Origin: JAVEDQ01 sp963783105
GTDB lineage: Bacteria; Actinomycetota; Actinomycetes; Frankiales; Frankiaceae
NCBI GenBank assembly: GCA_963783105.1
Contig: CAWAMI010000002.1
Location: forward strand, 248,001-312,000
Direction: 5' to 3'
DNA: 64,000 nucleotides
Below are positions 6,598-14,416 of this stretch, piece after piece; positions within the stretch are counted from its first letter, which is position 1, and each line of letters starts with the position of its first letter. The notes under the pieces were generated by a model, which ran no database searches, had not been told where the DNA came from, and was given only the letters and a program-made list of their open reading frames with translations. A program made the translations under genes and the position numbers.

Positions 6598-8549
6598 GTG
6601 CTGCGCGGGGACCTCTCCTCGGGCCCGCTGGGGCAGTTGCTCGCCGAGCTGGCCGACGACTCCGCCACCGGGTGCCTCTACGTCGCGGACCCTCTCGGCG
6701 GCGAGACCCACGTCTACCTGAACGAAGGCGACGTCGACGGGGTGCGCCACGCTCCCGCCCGGGACGTCCTGGGCGCGCGCCTGGTCGCCGACGGTCGGCT
6801 CCGCGCCGACGATCTCCACGAGGTCGGGACGCCGGCCGACGACAGGTCGCCGTCGCTCGCGGAGCGGCTGCTCGCCGGCGAGCTGCTGGACCGCGCCGAG
6901 CTCGACGCCCTCGCTCTCGAACTCGCCCTCGACACCCTCGACTCGGCGTGCGGCTGGCGCAGCGGTGCGTGGCGGTTCCGTCGTCGGACCCGGGCCGCGC
7001 TGCCGCTGCCGGTCCCCGTGCCGGTGGCCGACCTCCTGGCAGGCCTGCGCGACCGGGCCGACGAGCGCGAGCGCGTCGCCGCCGGATTCGGCGTCGCCGC
7101 GGACGACCTCGGGACCGCGGTGCCGGCGGTCGAGACCGTCTCGGGCTGGCTCGTCGACACGTCGCCGACGCCCGGGGCGCGGGCCGTCGCCGACCTCGTG
7201 GACGGCGTGCGCGACCTGGCGACGATCGCCCGCGGCACCGGCCGCGACGTGGCGGTCGTGGGCCGGATGCTGCTGGACCTGCGGCCTCCCGTCGTCGAGG
7301 AGAAGCCCGACGGGTCGCACCAGGAGTCGCAAGAGGAGTCGCAGGAGGAGGGGCAGGAGGAGGGGCACCAGGACGCCGAGCCGGCCGAGCAGACCGCGAC
7401 GTCCGGGACCCCCCGCGACGTCACCCACTCGTCGTTCGACGCGTTGGACGCCGAGCCCGTGCCGTCGTCGTGGAACCGGCCGAACGACGACGTCGAGGTG
7501 TCGGAGTCGCTGGCCAAGGTCAGCCTGGCGCTGAACGAGGCCCTGGGCGACGGACAGGCGGAGGAGGAGCCCGACCGCTCCACCCGGGCCATCCGGTCCA
7601 GCGGGACCGACGCGCACACGAGTCCTACCCCCTCGACGGTCGACCCGGAGACCACCGCCCGGCGCGAACGTCTCCGCGCCGCTGCCGCGGCCGAGCTGGC
7701 CTCCGCGCACGCCGAGGCGGAGGAGGCGCGGCGGCAGCACGAGTCGTCGGAGCGGGGTGCCGTCGTCGACCTCGCCGCCCGTCGCGAGGTGGCTCGGCAG
7801 AACCGCCAGGCCCGGGCGGAACGCGAGGCCCGGGAAGCCCAGGAAGCCCGCGCGGCCGAGGAGGCCCGCGCCGCCGAGGAGGCCCGCGCGGCCGAGGAGG
7901 CCCGCGCGGCCAGGAGGCCCGGGAGCGCGCCGAGCGCGAGATGCGCGAGTCCGAGCAAGCCCAGGCCCAGGAAGCCCAGGCCCAGGAGGAACAGGCCGAA
8001 CAGGCGCAGACCGAAGACGCGGACACCCCGTCCGTGGCCGCCTCCGAGGCGGCGGCCGCAGCCCGTTCCGCCTTGTCGATGCTCAACGAGGACCCGCTCG
8101 GCGTAGCGCACCTCGTGCCGTCCGCGGTCACCTCCCCGACGCCCGCCGCCTCGTCGGCTGCGGACCCGGCCGCCGCGACGGCGTCCCGCCCGTGGCAGGG
8201 CACGACGGACCACTCGGCCGCCACGGCCCTGCTGCGCGAGATGGCCGGCGAGGCCGGGCCGAGCCGTGCGACGGCCACCCCGAGCGCCCCGGCCACGCCG
8301 GCTGCGCCCGCGGTTCCGGCCCAACCCGCACCGCCCGCTCCGGCCGACCCTCCGGCCGCCGGGCTGCACCGGCCGGTCGGCTCCGGCGGAGCCGCCGACA
8401 CGGCGGCGCTGCTCCGCGAACTGAGCAGCCTGGGCGACGAGGGCCCCGCCAAGTCGACGAGCCCCGGCCCGCGCCCCAGCGGGCGTCCGGCGGGTGGCAC
8501 CCCTCCGGCCAACAGCAAGCGCCGCAAGGGGCTCTGGGGACGGGGCTGA
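6598..8549 (+). pseudogene. DUF4388 domain protein broken by a -1 frame change
   Basis: GTG 6598 has GGAGG 8 nt upstream. The N-terminus is a DUF4388-type domain (LRGDLSSGPLGQLLAELADD, TGCLYVADPLGGETHVYLN) followed by a helical region and a long Glu/Ala/Arg-rich low-complexity tail. The frame is lost near 7911 in the fourth copy of an 18-bp repeat that lacks one G. Adding that base restores the frame to the stop at 8549 and an Ala/Pro-rich C-terminus ending KRRKGLWGRG. DUF4388 is widespread in regulatory proteins; its role here is unknown. The lesion could be a true mutation, slippage or an assembly error. Confidence 0.7.
7852..7922 (+). repeat. 18-bp in-frame tandem repeat, fourth copy one base short
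   Basis: The unit GCGGCCGAGGAGGCCCGC encodes Ala-Ala-Glu-Glu-Ala-Arg. Three complete copies (7852-7905) are followed by a 17-nt copy (7906-7922) lacking one G, which shifts the frame of the host gene. Confidence 0.8.
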
Positions 8550-8550
8550 C

Positions 8551-8606
8551 GGGCCGGAGCTGAGGGGCCGGAGCTGAGGGGCCGGAGCTGAGGGGCCGGA
8601 GCTGAG
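8551..8606. repeat. four perfect copies of a 14-bp tandem repeat
   Basis: GGGCCGGAGCTGAG is repeated four times without mismatch, beginning 2 nt after the stop of the DUF4388 gene. It lies between convergent genes and has no visible coding role. Confidence 0.9.
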
Positions 8607-8655
8607 GGGACGAGGCCGGCCCGATGGGCGACCGGATCGGGACCGGCCGCTCGCG

Positions 8656-9711
8656 TCAGTCCGTCGCGATCGAGGCGGCGATCTCCTGCTCGTCCCCGGT
8701 GCGCAGGACCGCCTCGTCGGGAACGCGGCGCTTGATCAACGCCAGGGCGATCGGGCCGAGCTCCGCGTGGTACGCGGGCGTCCCGATCGAACCCACCTGC
8801 TTGCCCTCCCACATCAGCGGGCTGCCGGCCGGCGGTAGGGCCGCGTCGAGGTGCAGCAGCACCAGCCGCCGCGGGGGGCGGCCCAGGTTGTGCGTCCGCG
8901 CGACGGTCTCCTGGCCGCGGTAGCAGCCCTTGTTCAGATGCACGGCCGTGGACAGCCACGGCAGCTCGTTGGGGATCGTCCGGTGGTCGGTCTCGAACCC
9001 GAGACGCGGACGACGTTGCTCGACCCGACGAGCCTCGAAGGCGGCCAGCCCGACGGGTGCCGGGCCGTTGTCGCGCAGCTCACCGGCGATGCGCTCGAGC
9101 TCGGTGCGCGGGACGAGCAGATCGGTGCCCCACGGCATCGCGCGTCGCGGCGCCTCGGGCGAGACCGCGTCCGTCACGGCCGCCGCACCGACCAGCGTCA
9201 GCACCGCGTAGGCGTCGGTGACCAGCGCGATGTCGACGCGGAGCAGGAACCGCATCTTCTCGAGGAAGGCCACCAGCGCCGCGCCGGCGCCCCCCTCGAC
9301 GTCGATCCACGTCGTCGCGCCGTCGTCGGTGACGACGAGGTGGTGCTCGACGTGCCCGTGCGGACTCAGCACCAGCGCCTCGGCGCCGACCCCGGGTGGC
9401 AGGTCGGTCAGGTGCTGGCTGGTCAGGCTGTGCAGCCAGCTCAGGCGGTCCGGGCCGCTGACCGTGACGACGTCGCGGGACGAGCGGTCGACGAAGCCGC
9501 CGGCGACGTCCTCCCAGGCCCGCTGCTCCCGCAACGGGTCGCCGTAGTGCGCAGGCACGCCGTCGTCCGGCGGATCCCCCGCCACGGCGCCCGGCCAGTC
9601 GAGCAGCGGCGACGGGTACAGCGAACCCCCGGTCGGTGCCATCGCGTCCGACGGCCCCGCCGACGGCGGCCCGTCCGACGGCCCGGCCGTCCCTGTCTGC
9701 TGCAGCGCCAT
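8656..9711 (-). CDS. YgfZ/GcvT-like folate-binding protein
   Basis: 351 aa from ATG 9711. YgfZ/CAF17 proteins use tetrahydrofolate to support maintenance of certain iron-sulfur enzymes. The family signature K-G-C-Y-x-G-Q-E is present as NKGCYRGQE, preceded by ELPWLSTAVHL. The GcvT-like fold is seen in VVTVSGPDRLSWLHSLTSQ near the start and KQVGSIGTPAYHAELGPIALALI near the end. It is divergent from the aminotransferase that follows; ygfZ-like genes beside pabC-like aminotransferases are common in actinobacteria. Confidence 0.88.
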   Translation of the reverse strand: MALQQTGTAGPSDGPPSAGPSDAMAPTGGSLYPSPLLDWPGAVAGDPPDDGVPAHYGDPLREQRAWEDVAGGFVDRSSRDVVTVSGPDRLSWLHSLTSQHLTDLPPGVGAEALVLSPHGHVEHHLVVTDDGATTWIDVEGGAGAALVAFLEKMRFLLRVDIALVTDAYAVLTLVGAAAVTDAVSPEAPRRAMPWGTDLLVPRTELERIAGELRDNGPAPVGLAAFEARRVEQRRPRLGFETDHRTIPNELPWLSTAVHLNKGCYRGQETVARTHNLGRPPRRLVLLHLDAALPPAGSPLMWEGKQVGSIGTPAYHAELGPIALALIKRRVPDEAVLRTGDEQEIAASIATD

Positions 9712-9783
9712 GCGACTCCCTCGTGTCGGGACGGATGGTCCCCATGGTGCGAACGGCTGGCCCGGGTTGTCGATTCCGCGCCT

Positions 9784-9789
9784 TACGCT
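9784..9789 (+). promoter_or_regulatory. -10 element TACGCT of a leaderless promoter
   Basis: TACGCT ends 6 nt before the ATG at 9796 and no Shine-Dalgarno sequence precedes that ATG, so the mRNA probably begins at or within a base or two of the start codon. Confidence 0.5.
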
Positions 9790-9795
9790 CGCGCC

Positions 9796-10713
9796 ATGCC
9801 GAGCACCTCCCCCGTTCCATCGGCGTCCGCCCCGGACGCCCCGCGGCGCACGGCACTGGCCGTCCTCGACGAGCAAGGAGCGGCGTCGGTGGCCGACATC
9901 GGGCAGCCGCTGGTCCGACCCGACGACCTCGGCGTGCTGCGCGGCGAGGGCGTGTTCGAGACGCTCCGGGTCCACGGCGGCCGCCCGTTCAGGCTGTCGG
10001 CCCACCTCGACCGCATGGCGAGCAGCGCCGACCGGATCGCGATGCCGCTCCCCCCGCGCGAAGGACTCGAAGGGCTCGCCGCCTGCGCGCTCGGCGAGTT
10101 CGGTCCCGACGACGGCAGCCTGCGCCTGGTCGTCACCAAGGGCCCCGAGGGACACCCGGAGCAGGGCCGCGCCTACGCCGTCGCCACCGGGATCAGCGAG
10201 GCGTCCGTCGCCGCCCGCAACCACGGCGTCCGGGCCGTCACCCTCGCCCTCGGCGTCCCGGCGGCGCTGCGCGCCAGCGCGTCCTGGCTGCTGGGAGGCG
10301 TGAAGTCGACGTCCTACGCGCAGGCGATGGCGGCCCTGCGCGCGGCCGGGGGCCGCGGCGCCGAGGACGTGATCTACACCAGCGGGGACGGCGAGGTGCT
10401 GGAGGCGCCGACGGCCAACGTCGTCGTGGTCCTCGGCGGCGAGACGGTCACGCCCCCCGAGGCGGAGGTCGGCATCCTGCCCGGCACCACGGTCGGCTTC
10501 TTCGGCGACGAGATCGGCCGGCGGCGGCTGAAGCTCGAGGACCTGCGGCGGGCCCAGGAGGTGCTGCTGCTGTCCAGCGTGCGTGGGGTCGTCCCGGTCC
10601 TGGAACTCGACGGCGCGCCCGTCGGCGACGGGACGGTCGGGCCGCGTGGCCGCCTGCTCCGCCAGGCCTACGAGGACGCGGTGCACACGCTCGGATCCGA
10701 GCCCGCCGATTGA
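9796..10713 (+). CDS. class IV aminotransferase, aminodeoxychorismate lyase-like
   Basis: 305 aa. Fold-type IV PLP enzymes of this group include aminodeoxychorismate lyase (PabC) and branched-chain or D-amino-acid aminotransferases. Visible features are RGEGVFETLRVHGGRPF near residue 50, LGGVKSTSYAQAMAAL containing the PLP lysine, EDVIYTSGDGEVLEAPTANV and the cofactor phosphate loop VGILPGTTV. In M. tuberculosis Rv0812 occupies the equivalent place next to the nitrobindin gene (from memory). PabC activity is likely but not proved by sequence alone. The start is probably leaderless. Confidence 0.85.
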   Translation: MPSTSPVPSASAPDAPRRTALAVLDEQGAASVADIGQPLVRPDDLGVLRGEGVFETLRVHGGRPFRLSAHLDRMASSADRIAMPLPPREGLEGLAACALGEFGPDDGSLRLVVTKGPEGHPEQGRAYAVATGISEASVAARNHGVRAVTLALGVPAALRASASWLLGGVKSTSYAQAMAALRAAGGRGAEDVIYTSGDGEVLEAPTANVVVVLGGETVTPPEAEVGILPGTTVGFFGDEIGRRRLKLEDLRRAQEVLLLSSVRGVVPVLELDGAPVGDGTVGPRGRLLRQAYEDAVHTLGSEPAD

Positions 10714-10738
10714 TCCGGCATGTGCGAGATCAACTCAC

Positions 10739-10767
10739 TTGCCGCTTCTCGATCTGCTGCTTACCGT
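10739..10767 (+). promoter_or_regulatory. sigma-A-type promoter of the intergenic RNA
   Basis: TTGCCG (10739-10744) and TACCGT (10762-10767) are separated by exactly 17 bp. The -10 hexamer is identical to that of the HTH-gene promoter near 5.48 kb. Transcription would start near 10774. Confidence 0.55.
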
Positions 10768-10799
10768 GGAGGTACACGGGAGAGGAGGTGGTCCAAGCT

Positions 10800-10838
10800 T
10801 TGTGTAGTCATTGGACTCGTGAGGTGGCTGTCAGCTAG
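10800..10838 (+). CDS. possible 12-aa peptide within the candidate RNA
   Basis: A TTG at 10800 lies 9 nt after the strong AGGAGGTG and opens a frame MCSHWTREVAVS ending in TAG. The same frame can be extended back to a GTG at 10722 (38 aa, with two further Cys clusters), but that region overlaps the promoter and its third-position G/C is only moderate. The peptide and the hairpins may be alternative readings of one conserved element. Confidence 0.3.
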   Translation: MCSHWTREVAVS

Positions 10839-10906
10839 ACGCCGTCTCGTGGATCGCCAGCCGTATGCGGCACGAGCATCGGCGCGGTGAATACCGGACA
10901 GACACC

Positions 10907-10973
10907 CGAAACCCCGGGCGCCACATGGTCCGTGTGGCCCTCTCCGATGCGGGAGGAAGTGCCCGGGGTTTCG
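10907..10973. terminator. bidirectional terminator between convergent transcripts
   Basis: A perfect 13-bp stem (10907-10919 with 10961-10973) begins CGAAACCCC and ends GGGGTTTCG, so it reads as a terminator in both directions. The enclosed loop holds a second 6-bp hairpin, GCCACA with TGTGGC (10920-10938). Confidence 0.65.
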
Positions 10974-10996
10974 TCTGCCCCAGGACCGGCCGGCCG

Positions 10997-11575
10997 TCAG
11001 CCCTCGGCGCGCTTCAACTTCGCGGACAGGTGCGGGGTCATGTCGAAGCCCTCGGCCGCCATGTCCACGGCGTAGGCGAGGTCTCCCTCGACGAGCCCGT
11101 AGAGGCGCTGCGAGCGCTCCACCTGCCGGGCCGTGGCCGTCCGGACGGTGATGTTGTCGGACAGCTCGATCTTGAAGCCGGTCGCCGTGGGGCTGAGGTC
11201 GCCGACGTAGACCTCGACGATGCCGAACGGGTGGGCGAGCATCACCTCGACCGTCGTCGGGCTCGGCATCCGCCAGAAGCCGACCTCCGTGGCCAGCGGT
11301 CGCCCGTCGTCGGCGGCCCAGGTGCGCGACTGGTAACCCAACACGGGCTTGCCGGGCAGCGGCGTGAACGTCACGGTCTGGTCGTAGACGAAGTCCGCGT
11401 CCAGGTCGGGGTAGCCGCCGACACCCGTGCCGGACCAGCTGCCGACGAGCGCGCCCAGGGGCGCCAGCGCCGGATGCAGCTCGGCGAGCTGGGGGTCGGC
11501 GGGGCTGTGGTCGGCGGGGCTGCGGTCGGCGGGGTTCTGGTCGGACTGCGGACCGTGGGGTGACGTCGAGCTCAT
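10997..11575 (-). CDS. nitrobindin-like heme-binding protein (FABP-like, THAP4 family)
   Basis: 192 aa, beta-barrel. Nitrobindins bind ferric heme and isomerise peroxynitrite to nitrate. Signatures are LVGSWSGTGVGGYP near residue 45 (the GxWxGxG entry of the barrel), LGYQSRTWAADDG, PLATEVGFWRM and a C-terminal DMTPHLSAKLKRAEG that contains the conserved proximal His. The N-terminal 30 residues are a disordered segment built from three Ser-Pro-Ala-Asp-type repeats encoded by 15-bp direct repeats. The M. tuberculosis counterpart is Rv0813c (from memory). Confidence 0.88.
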   Translation of the reverse strand: MSSTSPHGPQSDQNPADRSPADHSPADPQLAELHPALAPLGALVGSWSGTGVGGYPDLDADFVYDQTVTFTPLPGKPVLGYQSRTWAADDGRPLATEVGFWRMPSPTTVEVMLAHPFGIVEVYVGDLSPTATGFKIELSDNITVRTATARQVERSQRLYGLVEGDLAYAVDMAAEGFDMTPHLSAKLKRAEG

Positions 11576-11624
11576 GCGGTCGAGCCTAGAGACGCCCGCC
11601 GCGCTCGGCGGTTGGGCGGGCGGA

Positions 11625-12953
11625 TCAGCTCGGGACGGGCGCGGATTCCACGGAGCGGGCCTGCGCCGGCACCGACGGCGCCGCGATCCGGGGTGTCGTC
11701 GGCTGCGGCAGGAGCCGCGACATCAGCGACCGCGCGACCTCGAGGACCAGCTCCCGGTCGTAGGTCAGGACGTAGTCGAAGGTGCGGTCCGCGTCCTCCC
11801 CGTCGTCGCCCAGGTCGCGGGCCACGAGGGCGGCGGCGTAGTGCGGCCCGACGACGGCGATGTCCCACTCGCCCAGGACCGGGTCCTCGCTCGCGAGATG
11901 CGCGCCGCGGACGCCGGCCACCGGCTCGGCCGGCAGCCCGGCACCGAGGGCGCCGACGAAGCTCGTCCGCTCGCCGAGGGAATGGTAGCGCCGGCTGGAG
12001 GCGGGCGTGAAGAAGCGGCTCTGTTCGAACGCGGCCAGCACGACGGCGAGAGTCCCCATCTCGGCCGCCTGCCGCTCCAGCAGCTTGCTGACGGCGATGA
12101 GCAGGCTCTTCGGTCCCCGCTGCGACGCACGCTGCCGGGCGGCGGCCGCGTAGGGGCTGCGCACCAGCGGCTTGTCCTCGCCGCAGACCAGCGTCAGCGG
12201 GCGCTCCGGGGCCTCGACCTGCTCGGGCAGCGGCCCGGGGCGGCCGAACAGCCAGCCCTGGCCGAGGGTGGCGCCGAGCCCGCGGGCCAGGGCGGCGTGC
12301 TGCGCCGTCTCGATGCCCTCGGCGAGGATCTTCGCGCCGCTCGCCTCCGCGTAGGCCGTCACCGCGGTCATGATCTCGGCGACCGCCTCGTCGGGCCGCT
12401 GCTGAACGATGCGCAGGTCCAGCTTGACGATGTCCGGACGCAGGAAGGGCATCAGCGCGAGCGAGGCCGGGTCGGCGCCCACGTCGTCCAGGGCGACGCC
12501 CCAGCCGAGCGAGCGCGCCCAGTCCGCCAGCGCGAGCAGGCGCGCCGGGTCGGCGGTCAGCGCGCGCTCGGTCAGCTCGATCACCAGCCGAAGCCCGCGC
12601 CCGCGAATCGCGGTGAGCAGGGAGTCGGGCAAACCGATGGGGCCGACGGCGGCGGGCTCGACGTTGACGAACAGTCCGAAGGGGGCGGCCAACCCGCTCT
12701 CGAGCGCGACCTCCAGGGCTCGGTGCTGACAGAGCCTGTCGAGCTGGGCCAGGCGGCCCGCGGCGCGCGCAGTCCCGAACAGCCGGTCCGGGAACTGCAG
12801 CGGGCTCCCCTGGGGGCCGCGGGCGAGGGACTCGAAGGCGAGCGGCTGGCCCGTGCGCAGGTCGACGATCGGCTGGTACTGCGGGGTGACGGCCCGCTCC
12901 GCGAGCAGGCGGTCGAGTTCGGCGATCAGGTCAGGCGTCGGCGTGAACTCCAC
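11625..12953 (-). CDS. EAL-DICT protein, probable c-di-GMP phosphodiesterase
   Basis: 442 aa from GTG 12953. The EAL domain (about 1-235) keeps the metal and substrate residues although the name motif reads E-S-L: FESLARG, FVNVEP, VIELTER, ALDDVGAD, DIVKLDLRI, LAEGIET and GQGWLFGRP. It is therefore likely to cleave c-di-GMP. Residues about 265-420 match the DICT sensory domain (LLERQAAEMGTLAVVLAAFE, RYHSLGERTSFVGALGAG, FDYVLTYDRELVLEVARSL). No transmembrane segment is seen, so it should be cytoplasmic. RsiG, a c-di-GMP receptor, is encoded 5 kb away. Confidence 0.88.
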   Translation of the reverse strand: MEFTPTPDLIAELDRLLAERAVTPQYQPIVDLRTGQPLAFESLARGPQGSPLQFPDRLFGTARAAGRLAQLDRLCQHRALEVALESGLAAPFGLFVNVEPAAVGPIGLPDSLLTAIRGRGLRLVIELTERALTADPARLLALADWARSLGWGVALDDVGADPASLALMPFLRPDIVKLDLRIVQQRPDEAVAEIMTAVTAYAEASGAKILAEGIETAQHAALARGLGATLGQGWLFGRPGPLPEQVEAPERPLTLVCGEDKPLVRSPYAAAARQRASQRGPKSLLIAVSKLLERQAAEMGTLAVVLAAFEQSRFFTPASSRRYHSLGERTSFVGALGAGLPAEPVAGVRGAHLASEDPVLGEWDIAVVGPHYAAALVARDLGDDGEDADRTFDYVLTYDRELVLEVARSLMSRLLPQPTTPRIAAPSVPAQARSVESAPVPS

Positions 12954-13024
12954 CCTGTGCCCATCGACAGGGCGTTCGGGAGGCTAAAGCTCTTGATCTT
13001 TTGTTGACCTGCTCGTGTTCGGTG

Positions 13025-13126
13025 TCAGCGCTGGCCCTGGTAGAGCTTGTAGACCACGTAGCCCGAGAACCACGCGATGAGCAGGAAGATGGCGACCAGC
13101 AGGCTGGTGTAGACGACCTCGAGCAC
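13025..13126 (-). CDS. 33-aa single-pass membrane protein
   Basis: GTG 13126 follows GGAGG, though with only 2 nt between, and opens a frame for a near-complete transmembrane helix, YTSLLVAIFLLIAWFSGYVV, ending KLYQGQR. Hydrophobicity and a positive C-terminal tail suggest a real small membrane protein. The function is unknown. It lies 72 bp upstream of the EAL-DICT gene on the same strand and is divergent from the DsrE gene. Confidence 0.5.
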   Translation of the reverse strand: MLEVVYTSLLVAIFLLIAWFSGYVVYKLYQGQR

Positions 13127-13204
13127 GCCCTCCAGAGTACCCGCGTCGCCCCTCCCGACCGGGCTCGAACCGCCTGCGTGCCGGCGGTTCGGGCTCGTGG
13201 CTCG

Positions 13205-13210
13205 TAGCCT
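13205..13210 (+). promoter_or_regulatory. -10 element TAGCCT of a leaderless promoter
   Basis: TAGCCT ends 6 nt before GTG 13217, which lacks a Shine-Dalgarno sequence. Confidence 0.4.
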
Positions 13211-13216
13211 GCGAGC

Positions 13217-13576
13217 GTGCGGAGGTTGCTGGTCAAGGTCACGGCCGGAGCGGACGCGCCGGAGCGCTGCGCACAGGCCTTCACGGTTGCCGCCCTCGGC
13301 GTCACCGCCGGCGCGGAGGTCTCGCTGTGGCTGACCGGCGAGTCGGCCTGGTTCGCTCTGCCGGGGCGGGCGGCGGAGTTCGCGCTGCCGCACGCCGCTC
13401 CCCTGCCGGACCTGCTCGACGCGGTCCTCGCCGGCGGGCGCGTGACGCTGTGCTCGCAATGCGCCGCCCGACGCGGGATCGCCCCGGAGGACCTGCTGCC
13501 CGGCATCGCCATCGGCGGCGCGCAGGGGTTCGTCGAGGAGGCGCTGACGGACGGGGTCCAGGCGCTCGTGTACTGA
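13217..13576 (+). CDS. DsrE-family sulfur-relay-like protein
   Basis: 119 aa. It begins MRRLLVKVTAGADAPERCAQAF and has the alternating strand/helix pattern of the DsrE fold, with two cysteines in VTLCSQCAARRGI in the loop where DsrE/TusD proteins carry their persulfide-accepting Cys. DsrE proteins relay sulfane sulfur or act as regulators. Its position among a cysteine dioxygenase remnant, a rhodanese and a thiosulfate sulfurtransferase operon fits sulfur handling. The start is probably leaderless. Confidence 0.75.
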   Translation: MRRLLVKVTAGADAPERCAQAFTVAALGVTAGAEVSLWLTGESAWFALPGRAAEFALPHAAPLPDLLDAVLAGGRVTLCSQCAARRGIAPEDLLPGIAIGGAQGFVEEALTDGVQALVY

Positions 13577-13639
13577 GCCCGGGTGGGACCGCCCGCCCGG
13601 TTCCCCCTCCTCCACCAGGCCTCCTCCACGCGAGACCTC

Positions 13640-13675
13640 GTAAAGACACGCCGAGAGGTGTCGGCGTGTCCTTAC
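13640..13675. repeat. palindromic element, 15-bp arms, related to the one at 33.65 kb
   Basis: Arms 13640-13654 and 13661-13675 pair with one mismatch around the 6-nt loop GAGGTG. The core GACACGCC is shared with a longer perfect palindrome at 33643-33690. It lies just 5' of a truncated cysteine dioxygenase frame and may act as a terminator of the DsrE gene. Confidence 0.75.
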
Positions 13676-13694
13676 GCAGCTCCGGGATCCAGGC

Positions 13695-13889
13695 TTGTGC
13701 TTGTTCGAATTGGTGGAGTACTCGCGCCGCACCGACCGCCCCTCCGGCGCGACGGTCACGTTCGGGCCGGGCCTGGTGCCCGACGTCCACAACGTCCGGA
13801 CCACCCCGGCGGTCAGCCTGCACGTGTACTCGCCGCCGCTCACCGCGATGACGTACTACGACATCCGGGCGATTACCGTCGGCGCGTGA
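13695..13889 (+). pseudogene. 5'-truncated cysteine dioxygenase (cupin) remnant
   Basis: The frame preserves the end of a bacterial cysteine dioxygenase: GATVTFGPGLVPDVHNV followed by PAVSLHVYSPPLTAMTYYD. The first two thirds, including the cupin metal-binding His motif, are absent; the palindrome at 13640 stands where it should be. No convincing start or Shine-Dalgarno sequence is present. The stop still overlaps the rhodanese start as GTGA, so a cdo-rhodanese operon was probably intact in an ancestor. Confidence 0.65.
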
Positions 13890-14299
13890 CCACCGCACCC
13901 CGGACGGCCCGACGGTCGATCGCAGACGTGCTGGCCGAGGCCCGAGAGCGCATCCGACGCCTGCCCCCGGAACAGGCGCAGGCCGCCCTGCGCGACGGCG
14001 CCCTCCTGGTCGACACCCGCCCGCAGTGGCAGCGCGACCGGGACGGGGCGTTCCCCGATGAGGAGAACGTGCTGGTCATCGAGCGCAACCACCTCGAGTG
14101 GCGGCTCGACCCGGCCAGCGACGCCCGCATCGCGCAGGCCGTCGACCACGACGTCGAGGTGATCGTCGCCTGCTCCGAGGGATACGCGTCGAGCCTCGCC
14201 GCGGCGTCGCTGGTCGACCTCGGCCTGCACCGCTGCGCCGACCTCGACGGCGGCTTCCTCGCCTGGCGCGACGCGGGCCTGCCGACGCGCCCCGCCTGA
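13886..14299 (+). CDS. rhodanese-like domain protein
   Basis: 137 aa from GTG 13886. Single rhodanese domain: LVDTRPQWQRDRDG, the active-site loop VACSEGYASSLAA with the catalytic Cys, and DLDGGFLAWRDAGLPT at the end. Rhodaneses move sulfane sulfur to thiols or cyanide. The GTGA overlap with the truncated cysteine dioxygenase suggests it was once translated by coupling, and that coupling is now lost. It may be silent or depend on an internal promoter. Confidence 0.8.
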   Translation: MTTAPRTARRSIADVLAEARERIRRLPPEQAQAALRDGALLVDTRPQWQRDRDGAFPDEENVLVIERNHLEWRLDPASDARIAQAVDHDVEVIVACSEGYASSLAAASLVDLGLHRCADLDGGFLAWRDAGLPTRPA

Positions 14300-14364
14300 C
14301 CCCCGAGGCCGGGTGTCCCATCGGTCGTCCTGACAGCCGCTGACGCACCCACGCTCGCGCGCAG

Positions 14365-14403
14365 AAAGGGCCGGCCGCCCCTCGACGGGGTGGCCGGCCC
14401 TTT
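14365..14403. terminator. strong bidirectional hairpin terminator
   Basis: AAAGGGCCGGCC (14365-14376) pairs perfectly with 14392-14403 around an inner CCCC/GGGG stem. The right arm ends in TTT and the left arm starts in AAA, so it can terminate both the rhodanese and the DUF1416 operon. Confidence 0.8.
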
Positions 14404-14416
14404 GCTGTGCTTCGGG

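Larger units (their letters stand above)
10774..10975 (+). ncRNA. candidate structured small RNA, unknown family
   Basis: A clear drop in G/C, a promoter just upstream, three consecutive hairpins and a terminator-like stem suggest an independent transcript of about 200 nt. Hairpin 1 pairs GTCCAA (10791-10796) with TTGGAC (10811-10816). Hairpin 2 pairs GGC-T-GTC (10826-10832, one bulge) with GACGCC (10838-10843). Hairpin 3 pairs CTCGT (10846-10850) with ACGAG (10872-10876) and has an inner GCCG/CGGC stem on a TATG loop. I do not recognise it as tmRNA, RNase P, SRP RNA, 6C or Ms1. A Shine-Dalgarno-like GAGGAGGTG at 10782-10790 leaves open a peptide-coding role. Confidence 0.5.

Noticed and set aside
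10722..10838. 38-aa Cys-containing frame across the intergenic RNA promoter
   Set aside because: It runs through the -35 and -10 boxes and has only moderate third-position G/C; the shorter 12-codon frame or an RNA role fits better.
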